Source: Sipunculus nudus
Taxonomy: Eukaryota; Annelida; Sipuncula; Golfingiida; Sipunculidae
DNA length: 64,000 nt
Reading direction: 5' to 3'
Assembly: GCA_026874595.1 (NCBI GenBank)
Contig: CM049308.1
Span: forward strand, 14,157,501 to 14,221,500
The notes under the pieces were generated by a model. It worked only from the letters and a program-made list of their open reading frames with translations, did no database searches and was not told where the DNA came from. The first letter of the stretch is position 1, and each line of letters opens with the position of its first letter. Below, piece after piece: positions 43,832-54,790 of this stretch. The position numbers and the translations under genes were made by a program.

Positions 43832-44575
43832 TTTTACGTTACGTAATATAATATCAACAGATCACGTAGTCGTGACGAGCATAAATTTTGTTACGGAGAT
43901 AAATAAAAATCAGATTCTGTGAAACAGGGCAGCGTGAAATGTCTAGGGGAATGAATAAAGAAGTCAGTGGTTTTTTGTTAACATATAATTATAATTTATT
44001 CTTAAAACAACCCTAATATTACAATACACTAATTCAATACAATTATACAGTATAACAAATAAAGTGTACAGTACCTGGATACCACCACTGTCACAGCGAC
44101 AACAAGTCCTTTAAAACGTATAATCCAGATGAACAATTCACATAAATCTCCTCAGAGAATAATAATCCAATTCAATCACAAAATCACTCTGTTGTTATCC
44201 AAAAGTGAAGTTCTTGTGAAAATCCCTAAAGCAAACTGGAGACAGGCCGCACTAAATCTGCATAGAGTTCGTAGAATCCCTGATACTACTGCAATTATCG
44301 GATAGGTCCAAAACTGACTCCAACTCTTTCGTGTCCGCTGGAATATTTCTCTCTCTCCTCTCTTCGGCTCTAAAACACAGCCCCTATTTAAAACTTTTCA
44401 TCCGAAAATTCCAGAAACTTCTATTTCACGAACAATCGAAAGAACCCAACAATACATATAACACACGCCCAAAGAACATTACAAGACACGCGCTCATAGA
44501 GCGCGACCAGCCCAGAAAGTTCCAGATCAACATGAGCGCTGTGTTTCTACACGTTCATTTTTAGTTTGTAGTGGG
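43832..44575 (-). repeat. 5' LTR of the Gmr1-like element
   Basis: Non-coding block between the primer binding site and the abutting older element. In element orientation it has a TATA-like TTTAAATAGGG (near 44390) and downstream AATAAA (near 43997), as expected for U3-R-U5. Ends are approximate because the 3' LTR needed for comparison is missing. Confidence 0.55.
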
Positions 44576-44584
44576 CATCACTTT

Positions 44585-46990
44585 TGTCTATCTCTTCATT
44601 CTCTGTGCTGGTTCGATGATAGGGTTTTATGAAGTCTAGTTTTGTGCGGATCTCGCGATTTTTTATTGCGTCATAAGGATCTCCTCGGTGTCATCGTTGT
44701 AGGCATCAGGTAAAGGGTGGCGAGATATATAGTCCAAAAGATCTGCTTCCTTTTTGCCTGGTTCGTATACTAGCTCAAACTTGACATCTTGCATCTCATT
44801 ATGATCCATTCCTCTATCCATGGAGGTACTTTTGCTGTAGCTCTGTTGAACATGGTCAAAAGTGGTTTGCGGGCAGTGATTATTTGGGATCTTGTTGCTC
44901 CGCTTAGGTAATTCATCAGTCTTGATTTGCCCATTTGATCGCTAACGCGTCTTTCTCCGTATGATTGTACCGTTTTTCTGGTTCAGTCAAGCTCCTGCTG
45001 ATGAAGTGAACAGGCTGCATCCCTCGTTCTGTTTTCTGGAACAAACCAGCAGAGAGTCCTACGTTGAAACTGGCTTCTGTGCGTAGAATGATTGGTCTCT
45101 TAGAATTAAAGTAAACCATTGTCTCTTGGTTAGTAATAGCTTCAATAAATGTGTTGTATGCTTCTTGCTCTTTTCTCGTCCACCGGAATTTCGTCTCTTT
45201 TCGTCGGGTTAATTCCAGAGTGGTGCTGTCATGGCTGAGTAGTTTCTGACAAAGTCACTCCTGTACCCGGTCATATCTAAGAAGCTGCGGACTTCCTCTT
45301 TTGACTGTGGTGCGCTACATTCCCTGACGGCCCGGATTTTGTCAGGGTCTGCTCGGAGTCCTTCTTTAGTAAACAGGTGCCCGAAGAAGCTGATCGGCTC
45401 TCTGACATTTTCTTCTGTTGAATGTCATCCCATAGTTTCTTGCTCTTTGTTGTACTGCTGCAGGTACTTTGTTGTGCTCATCAATACCGTGGCCTCCTAA
45501 GAGCAAATCATCTCTTTGATTCATACATTTCGGGATATCTCCAAATATCCTGAACATGACCTGGTCAGACACATCATGAGAAGCTGTCGCTCCGAATACT
45601 AGTCATTTGCGTCTGTAACTACCCCAGGGCCTACTGAATGTGGCTAATGCTCGGGTGTCTTTGTCGATTGCTAGCTGGTCTCTTGCCGGAGGTCCAGTTT
45701 ACTAAATACTTTACAGTCATTGAGGTGATAGGTAAAATCTTCTATGACTGGAGCCTGAATTCACCGGTTTCTTTTCATAGACTTGTTTGGAATGCGCATA
45801 TCAGCACTGGCTCTTATCATATGCGGTTCATGTTTGGTTCTCTGTTTCAGCGGAAATCTTGGTTTGGGCTGTGTGACAAGTGGTTAGCACCAGGTTATAG
45901 GTTCTCCATCTTGGAATTTTTCAAATAAGCCATCGTTTTCACCTTGCTCGAGCCACTTTTGCAGAGGGACCATCAGATAATATGCTACATGACGCGGCTT
46001 TTGTACAACTGGCACGGCTTCCCGATCCATTTCTAGTATAACTTGTATTTCCTCTCCTGTTTGCGGATTTTAATATTGCCAATGCCTTCAAACACATCGC
46101 TATATCTTTGCGGTATCTCTTCGGTGCTATTCTGTAGTGTATCTCCCTTTACATTCTTTATACGTAGCTCATTCTGTTCTCTCAGTGAACCATCTGGCTC
46201 AATTAGTAACATACCGAGTTCTCTCAGAGAAGCTTTACTTAAGAGCAGTACAGAGTCCATATGACCTTAAATCACCATAAACCTGGTATTAACACCACGT
46301 GTTTGGTTTCTCATTACAGTCTGAATTTGTCCCTTGATTTCTAGGTCAGACTGAAATGTTTTTAACTTTGTCCTTCTTTGATTTGAGTTCTATTTTACCA
46401 ACTGATCTGCACCGCAACGCTTTGAACTGATATTCGACCATGATGTTCACTGATGCTTCGCTATCAGGCTCACACAAAGCATCAAAATCATTGATTTAAA
46501 CGTGCACAGTCTCTGTGTTTTTGTTGCTGTTAATCCGTTTTACTTTGTGTGTTACATGTTTTGCTACCTGATTCATAAATGCGGAGTCACCTGAGTAATC
46601 ACTGGAGTCATTTTCGTATGATTCTTGTGTGTCAGCAGTTATCTTGACATAGTTACTTTGTTTTTATATTTGTCTTGTATTTATGTAGCTGTCCTCCTTT
46701 CTTTGATTGGCCTGGGCCATCTCTTCGCCCGTTCCTGCAGCATACTGCGAACTGGTTCATACGCCCACACTTTAAACTTTGCCAAACTTTTGCCAAATGC
46801 TGGACACCGGTTTCTGTGTCCAATTTTGTGCAAGCCCATTCGTCCACAGTAACGACATTGTCTCAATGTTTGTGGTTCTCTTTTAGTTCTGTTCATTTTT
46901 CTCCTGTTCACTGTTCTTATTCGATAGTCTTTCAGGTTTATGTCTCCAACTTGTTTGTTTAGGTATGACTTTAGATACATGATGCTCATT
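44585..46990 (-). mobile_element. older, heavily decayed Ty3/gypsy element (K02A2.6-like), ordinary domain order
   Basis: Down the - strand: gag end with CRYCGRMGLHKIGHRNRCPA (knuckle-like, 46860), protease-like CEPDSEASVNIMVEYQFKAL (about 46480; family DSG reads DSE), MDSVLLLSKASLRELGML (46260), RT with NQRDDLLLGGHGIDEHNK (the DD box, about 45510), ECSAPQSKEEVRSFL (thumb), then RNase H (FNSKRPIILRTEASFNVGLS, HFISRSLTEPEKRYNHTEK) and VYEPGKKEADLLDYISRHPL. Many stops and shifts; no integrase. It ends where the LTR of the younger element begins. Confidence 0.85.
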
Positions 46991-47419
46991 TCTCATATCT
47001 CTCACCTCATAGTGCAAGTCTTCTCGTCTCACGAAATTGGTCTAAACTCCATTTTCTCTGGATTGTTTTTTTATCAGACCATCGTCTGAAATTGTCTGTA
47101 TAATGTGCTAAAAAATTTTATCATCTGTTGTCACACCAAATTCACAATACTCAGCTTTTTTCAGCGCATCCGGGCAGCATATGATGTGATTGGTTCACCA
47201 GGTGATAGTCTTTCTTTATTAAACAGTTGTCCCACATGCGACGAATTTTCCTTTGTTCTAACTGTACGTTCAAATCTGATTGCATCACAGGGTCATGAAA
47301 AGTGACCATGCAAGTGTAGTTGCATGGTGACTTTCCAAATATGGCAAAGAACTGGTGAGTTGCCAAAAAATGACACGTGTGACCTTCGACCAAGGAGGCG
47401 GGGCATGTGGGATAAATCA

Positions 47420-47564
47420 GTTATAGCCCAATGAAATGTAAAGCAAGCCATGAGATTTGCTTGTTTTGTGTCAATCATGGCAGGCTCGCCTAAACGGCTC
47501 GCCTGCCATGTGACACAAGCCTCGCAGACCTCACGGCTTGCATTACATTTCATTGGGCTATAAC
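47420..47564. repeat. 145-bp palindrome
   Basis: GTTATAGCCCAATGAAATGT at the left and its complement at the right (ACATTTCATTGGGCTATAAC), with arms continuing through GCAAGCC.TGAG, TTGTGTCA and ATGGCAGGC to a centre near 47492. Arms differ at several positions, so it is not a cloning artefact. No target duplication recognised. Confidence 0.8.
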
Positions 47565-48348
47565 CAATACATACCTGGCATGCTGTTTGTTGTTTCTAGG
47601 GATGAAATTGATGTTAAGTTTTCTGTTCAATCTCATATTCGTTTTCAGGTGCATCAGAGGGGTCTAGGGCTGGTTTGGCCTGGCAGGTATTTTACTAGTT
47701 TCCTTACCTCCTTTACCAAATATCTTCTTTTACAGATTTTTTTTTGCAAAAAAATTGGTGATGCTAGCTCCTGCCGTTTTCGAGATAGCATTGGTTAATG
47801 TACGGACGACGCAACACCATCGCATAAGCTCACAGGTTCGCTAAAAAGAACAAGGGACCCATGGGTCACTGTGCTCAGCTGAAGTTGACCTTGAAGGTAA
47901 AACATCTAAATTAATATCATTTGGAAATAAAGTCTAGGAGGAAAGGTAATATAGGCCATGGCTGGTTGACATGATTGGTTTATATTGATAAGTAAGAAAT
48001 TGTTTCAAATATTATTTCTAGACCAAACCATGCATTTCTAATGTTAAAATTGAAACATGTGAGCAGTTTGTGACCATAAGATGAACATTAATACCATGAT
48101 CATTCTTTTGATAAACTGTTGACAGTTCAGTAGTTTACACATTTGTTAAATTGGACATATATAAATATACATATATGTTGACCGAGCGAAGGGTCACACT
48201 ATCAGCTTTGTTTACAGTTAGTCACTCACTTTGACGAAGGCTACAGGGGTAGCTGAAAATTTAGCAACAATCTGTATATGTTATCCAAATAATATGATTG
48301 TTTGAAATGTTGGCGTTGATGTCTCTCTTCTTTTAATGTTCATTGACT

Positions 48349-48414
<66 letters not shown>

Positions 48415-49815
48415 CATTAAATATGGGTTTTTTTCTATTTTATTAAATGTATACAGTTGAAATATAACTAAAATCCCGAGTTTACATATGCAAAATTGCT
48501 CAACTGAATATATAAGTTGCTTTCATATTTCAGACTTTAATTGCTAAAATCCATACACATACAGCATATGAAAGTTATTTCAACAGTGCTAATAGAAAAA
48601 TTTCAAAAATAATATATATTTAAGGATAACGGAGAGATGATGGACAGACAGAGCTGATCACTTAATGTTCCATTCTCCTGAGGAAAGAATATGTTTCGAT
48701 CAGATCTTAATTTTTTTTAATCCAATTATTTTTTTCCAATAGATTTTACACATTATACACTAATGTCCCAGTGCACAGGTGCAAAGGAATCTATGCAAAT
48801 GTGTCTTTTCTAGGTATAACGTAAATTTGATATAGAAAATAGATGATACATCCTTAATCTGAAATCTAGACTTTAAACAATTGTCCTTGCAATGGGAGCT
48901 GGTCATAACTTTGTATAAAGTTACCTGGCCTGATGTTGCATATGGACTGTAACCCTGTACTTGTGTAATGTCTCCCATATTACATAATATGGCTGGGAGT
49001 GAAGCAAGGGCTTGATTATCTTTGTAAATAGACAGTGTGTGGCTACAGCTGGCTCTGTAGATGACTCAATTGACCTGGAACTGCACAAAGCCTAAGGTGG
49101 ACTCCTTACCTAAATGTAACTCAATGTGTTGTCTAATTGTAACTGACACTGACCACTGGCTGGTCAAATCCATGTTTGGTCACAGTATAATGTGTCGATG
49201 ATTGCTAAAAGGAACAAGGCTCTGGCCATGTCTAGAACTCCATGAACATCCTATACCTAAAGCCACATCGGTCAGATTACCCCTTTACTCCCTTGACCTG
49301 ATTAGTCTTAGTTTCAGCTAATTAGCAGATTATGACTGAAAAAATTTAACCAGCAACACATCTCAGTAGTTTGATGGCTTGTGATTAGCCAATACTATTC
49401 TAGCGGGTAACTTTGGGTACACATACTTTGAAGAAGTCTATTTTTTTTTTTTTTTACTTTTTTATATATTTAATATATACACAGAAGAAGCCAGAAATCA
49501 CATAAATTCTTTTTCAATAGATAGGTGATTGGGCACCTTTAAGAAGAAACAGACACAATAAACCAAAGGTGTGTTTATTTCCCTTTCCTAAAACATTTTT
49601 AAGGTGTGTTAAATTATTATGTATATGTTAAATCCATCTAAACATATCTTTAAAAATATTTCATGAATTATGGTTTGAATTATTGTAAAAACGTATTCAA
49701 ATTAATTTTGCATTCCAATCATCAAACATTTCATATATATAAATAATAAGCGTGTCTTAAATATGTGCTGTAAAATATCTTGATATGTAAACCTTTGGAT
49801 CCGAAAACTATTTTT
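47565..49815. other. gene-free stretch
   Basis: No protein-like frame. Contains an end-fragment AACAAGGGACCCATGGGTCA (about 47849) shared with 51463, and a long (TA)n tract at 48353-48414. Confidence 0.6.
48353..48414. repeat. (TA)n microsatellite
   Basis: About 62 bases of TA repeat broken by single ACA. Confidence 0.95.
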
Positions 49816-49817
49816 AA

Positions 49818-50037
49818 TTATTTTGCGGGCTCGACTGCGGGCCAGAATCTAAAAAAAAATGCGGGGCGGGGCGGGTGCGGGCTGAAAGAAAATTTTGCGG
49901 GGCGGGTGCGGGCTGAAAGAATAGTAGTTACTGCGGGGCGGGCTGAATTTATTTCTTTGATTGCGGGGCGGGCTGCGGGCTGACAGGGCATGATGCGGGG
50001 CGGGTGCGGGTTCAATTTTTCAGCCCGCGCAGGGCCC
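49818..50037. repeat. GCGGGGCGGGTGCGGGCTG-type GC-rich tandem repeat
   Basis: Six or more irregular copies of GCGGGGCGGG(T)GCGGGCTGAAAGAA-like blocks separated by short AT-rich spacers, in a strongly AT-rich surrounding. Many closely spaced G-runs could form G-quadruplexes. Open frames on both strands here are compositional only. Confidence 0.8.
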
Positions 50038-51460
50038 TATTCTGCATATACATACAGGGCAAACAAAGCCTGATCTCCAGTTCAGCTGTGGCAGGAAAAA
50101 AATGAACAAATGTTTGAATTAGATCCTTGTTTTATTATCAAATCATTTTTTATTTAAAGTTTATATTTATATACATTTCCAATATAATCTACTAGCTGAT
50201 AAACCCGGTATACTGGGCTTATTGCCGGGGTTTGGGAGATATATTAACTGAGATGTGGTTTGTTGGCTATTTTTTTATTCTAAAATTTAACAGAAAATAT
50301 AGTTTTTTTCAGTGAAAAACTGTCTAAATAAAATATGTATAAATATGTTTTTTATTTATTTTGTGGCACTGTGCTCGTGGCAAGAAATTCATACCACGGT
50401 ATGTTTGCCTTAGAGACCCGATCAGTGATTATGTTTACATTGTGAACCGGAATAAAACGCGGGGGCATTCAGGTTTTCGATGATATTTGACTGGATTCTA
50501 TCGTTGAACATATGAGATTAGGATGATGTGAGGAACACATGAAAAATTTATTTAATGTACGTTGCAAGGAAACTGTTCCTGAAGAAAGAAACAGAAATAT
50601 GCAGAAGCGGACCAAACGGGACTCCATGCAGAGGGTCCGTATCCCATTTTCAGCCTTTTTTCAACCCCCATTTTTCAACCTTTTTCTATTTTCATCGTAT
50701 CAGACAAATTTTGGGACCTGAAACCCCCGCCACCACTCCACCCCACCTCACCCCTGTTCCTGAATTTTGGACCTTGAATTAGGTTTTGTCATTAATCCTC
50801 CAGGGTTGAACTCTCCATTTCATAAAGCGAAAAACATGTTTTTTTCTCTTTTACTAACCACGCACGTGGATGAGAGCCTTGTTTAAGGGCCAGACATGCT
50901 CAAATCCCTCACTGAAAGCGTTATTCAAATGAACAATAGTCCTTTGAGATTGAATGACCACGATACACGCATTCCGGTCCTTGCCGAAGGCAGTACGGCT
51001 GTGCTCGCTTACCTCCGTGCAAGTCAGTAAAAACTGAAAAATCACTCCAAAATATATTTACATCAAAAATTATTTATTCTCATATCGCCTGTGTCATTGC
51101 GGGGATAAAAATCTTTAAAATGATGTATGGCACAGTATTGTACACAACGCGGTTTTAGATAACATTGCGAACAAGTGTGAACCGAATTCCTTTTATATGC
51201 ATCAGATATATCTATATAAAAGTTTGTTCATAATTCTAAATTACATCATCATAAATCTCAATCAGATAACACAACATCATGCATACAAATGTATATTTAT
51301 TTTTTACAACAAAAACATATCTTTTAAATTTGCAAAACAATAAATATATAAAAAATAATACTTGATTCAGGTTTGCTTCATATTTTATAAATTTATGCAT
51401 ACTGATTGGTTTAATTATATCTTAATTTGTTAAAATTATTTAAAAGAAAATTGCTTTCTT
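50038..51460. other. gene-free stretch
   Basis: No convincing frame; short ORFs near 50540-50780 and 50854-51045 lack recognisable features. AT-rich. Confidence 0.5.
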
Positions 51461-51461
51461 T

Positions 51462-54425
51462 AAACAAGGGACCCATGGGTCACGGCGCTCAGCTGAAGTT
51501 TGAAATTTTTGCAAATGCAAAATATGCAAAATATTCTATTGTAATGTTTTTCATTTATATAAGCATATAAAAAGCTAAGAGGAAAGGGGCCCTCCTACTT
51601 GGTTATAAAGTTCTTAATATATGACTGCAAACTAATACTCTGACAAGACTGTCATGAAGAAAAACAGTAACAGTTTTGAGATACTGTGATGCATATATAA
51701 ATTTACAGATGGACAGGCAAGTGGACAGAATGGACTAATACCTTTATTTCACTTTCAAAAAATAATGCATTTAAGTTTATATATAAGCTTATTTTTTTAG
51801 CATATCCACTTTTTCCATTAATAGTTTTTATCTGATTCATTTTTTTTATTTACAAGTTTTATAAATTTGTAATAAAAAAAACTGAAAATATAAGTTAAAA
51901 TATTAGAATTCTAAGTTGCAATCATTATATATCCAGAGTGTAGCTCATATTGGGTCATAAAATGCATACACATATATTTTATTATTTTTAAATCAAAAAT
52001 GTTTAAACTGAATTTAAAAGAAAAATACTGCCACAACATGGCATCTAAAAGATTATTCCTTGAATCACTATTAAAAAGTTTCGCACATTGGAGTTTTCAG
52101 TACATGCTTAATCTTATTCACTGAAATGAATTAAAGATTCAGTAAATTTGATAAAATAAAAACATCTTTTCAAAAAAAGTATACACACTGTTGGTTGAAT
52201 GAGGGACAAACAATATCAATGCGCTAATTACAATATCATTGTGCTAATTACTATCTCAGCTATAATTTATTACTGGAATTAATAGTCAATTTCACACCTG
52301 GTGAAGTTTTTACTCTTCTAAGTAAGGAATTACTTATCTGATGAACATCCACACTTTCATACAAATACACCACTTTGTGGACACAATTCAATGTGCTCTT
52401 TAATCATTGTAACCCTGGTGGTACAATACAAAATCTAAAATGTAGCATAGCCAAGAATAAAATAAAATACAGAAAATTATAACATTCATCTAGTTGATCC
52501 ACCATCTGGTGGGGGGGGGGGGGGGAGTGCAGGGCAGAGGGGAAGCCTGCTGGTAGTGGCCAAGCTGACCCAAGGCAAGCTGCCTGGGGTCAGTTACATA
52601 ATGCAAGTGAAGGCTGTACTACCTGGTGGGCTAGATGTAAACAACACCTGATATGGTGTATGGAAACTTGAATTAAAGCTCTTTTCAATCAATTCCTTTG
52701 AAATTTCAGATTTTAAAAGATTAAATCCTTGTGTATATATGTTGTGAAAATTAAATCAACAGTGCTTACAGGGAAAAAACGTGCCATTGCCAAAGTTGGA
52801 CAAAATTTAAGGTATTGATTTTTTATTTATGCTAATAACTTGACAGATTTGCAAAATTCAGATCTAATTTTGGGTAAACAATTGAATCTTGATTAAATAA
52901 AGTTATATTCCTGAAAAAAAAGTCCTCAGCTTCAGCAATTCTCATGTTAGGTGAGTAAATATATTTCCTGATTTTTTTAAAAATTGCATTATATATGGGC
53001 CCATAACTTCAAAATAATACCCAATATTGACCTAATTTTTGGTATGTTTATAGAAAATGTATGGAAGAAAATGAAAACTAAATATGATAAAAAACAGATC
53101 AGTGGTTTTGATATTAGGCAGCCTTGAAATGAAACAATGACTTTTTAATGAAAAACGGAGGTTTTTCCTTAATATCTCGAAGGAATGAAGTCCTAATGAC
53201 CCAATTTTCGGTATGCTAAGAGATTTTGGGGACATCTAATGGTATGCAAAGATTTGAATTCGTAGGTTCAACGGTTTTAAAACGTGCCCTGTTAACGGCC
53301 TGACAGCCAGACGGACGGACGACGGACAAACGACCACGACTATAGCTCAGATGACTTATAGTCAGCTGAGCTAAAAATGATACATTAACACAACATGGCA
53401 TCTTCTGGATAACACCTTGAATTACTTTTTCAAGGAAAGTTTGTATATTGGAATGGAAACAGCATTACAGTTAAGAAGATACAGTGAAAACAATAACAAT
53501 TATTGCATTAAACTTGATTGGTTGGGTTTGCCGGGGGGGGGGGGACAGTATGGGATGGTGATATGAGAATAACTGTACACCTGTCACAGCAGGGGATCTC
53601 CCCCAGTGACTGTAACAAATTAGGAACCTTGGCATAGCTGACATCCACCAGGAGCGGCAAATCTGCATGTTGACAAAGCAAGTGACTGCAATAGAGCCTC
53701 AAGAAAAAATTCAATAACTAGCCTAATTTTTAAGCTTTTATTTTCAAATTTCACATTTAAACAGATTAAATACTTATGTTTACATGCTGTGAAAATTGAA
53801 TCAACAGTACTCACAGGTCAAATTTGGGCAAAATTTAAGTTACTGATTTTATTTTTATGCTTAAAACTTAAACAATTTACAAAATTCAGATCTAATTTTT
53901 TTGTTTACTGATGAATCTTAATTAAAGAAAGTTTTATACTTGGGAAAAAAGTCTCTAGTTTCAAAATTTTTCATGTAAAGTGAGTAAATATTTTTCCTGA
54001 TTTTTTACAAAATCCACTATATTCGGGCTCATAACTTAAAAAAAATTGACTAAATAGACAAAATTTCTGGCATGTATATAGGAAATATATAGGAGAATAC
54101 TTCTGGAATATATTAAAAAAAACGGATGAGTGGTTTTGATATTAGGCAGTCCTGAAGTGTGATAATAGGTTTTTAATTGAAATTTGAGGTTTTTTTCCCT
54201 TAATATCTCGAAGGAATAGTCATATTGACCCAATTTTTGGTATGGTAGGAGATTTTTTGAACATCTAACGGTATGCCAAATTTTGTATTCGTAGGTCTAA
54301 CAGTTTCAAAACGTGCCAGTCTAACGGACGGAAAGACGGACGGCTAGACAGACGGACGGACGGACGACGGACAATGGACCATGACTATGGCTCAGATGAC
54401 TTACAGTCAGCTGAGCTAAAAATCT
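51462..54425. repeat. composite non-coding repeat with tandem duplicated module
   Basis: Starts AACAAGGGACCCATGGGTCA then GCGCTCAGCTGAAG. Two related modules follow: about 52025-53375 and 53378-54425, each opening ACAACATGGCATCT, holding a G-run (52511 and 53531), TGTGAAAATTRAATCAACAG, TTAATATCTCGAAGGAAT, a CGGACGACGGACA segment and closing GTCAGCTGAGCTAAAAAT. The outer ends share GCTCAGCTGA in inverted orientation. No coding. Confidence 0.7.
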
Positions 54426-54601
54426 ACCCCAAAAGTCGAGGTTTAATATATTATTTAATAATTATTCTCAGAAATAATATTAAGCGGCCATCTAATATTA
54501 TATTTACCGCAAACACCTTTTTACACTGTCGTCAAAAGAAGCGCTAGTTTCATCGCACACAGAACTTTTACACCATACTATAGTGACACATGTTGACGAC
54601 G

Positions 54602-54790
54602 ACTGACCCTAACTGTTCGTGTCCGTCTGCGCTCCTGACCCAACGGTAATACACTGCAGTCGTCCCAGATCTCTGTTTGTGTAACCGCTGCTTTATATAG
54701 CAAGATTCTCTGGGTCTGAACACCAGGGTGCGCACAGAGCAAGTAATTGTAATCAGACCAATCAGAGCATGGTATCGCAATGTGCATTTG
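54602..54790. repeat. dispersed repeat, copy 2 (related to 32590-32765)
   Basis: Aligned blocks include GTAACCGCTGCTTTATATAG, GTGCGCACAGAGC, TTGTAATCAGACCA and GGTATCGCAATGTGCAT. It stops where LINE homology starts, so the LINE may have inserted at its edge. Confidence 0.6.

Larger units (their letters stand above)
39770..44575 (-). mobile_element. truncated Gmr1-like Ty3/gypsy LTR retrotransposon (integrase before RT)
   Basis: Reading down the - strand: 5' LTR (about 44575-43832), tRNA-Pro-type primer binding site (43830-43814), gag from ATG 43687, CCHC knuckle, protease, integrase with GPY/F-type C terminus, then the N-terminal part of reverse transcriptase. RT stops at about 39770; RNase H and a 3' LTR are missing. 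The order PR-INT-RT is that of Ty1/copia, but the integrase C terminus (DRRKKKQLCHVNMLKPYY), gag and RT resemble Ty3/gypsy, which defines Gmr1-like elements. Several stops and frameshifts make it inactive. Confidence 0.85.

Noticed and set aside
40000-47000. endogenous retrovirus
   Set aside because: No envelope-like frame and the domains match LTR retrotransposons.
49780-50015. Ala/Gly/Arg-rich proteins on both strands
   Set aside because: Frames arise from the GC-rich repeat composition.
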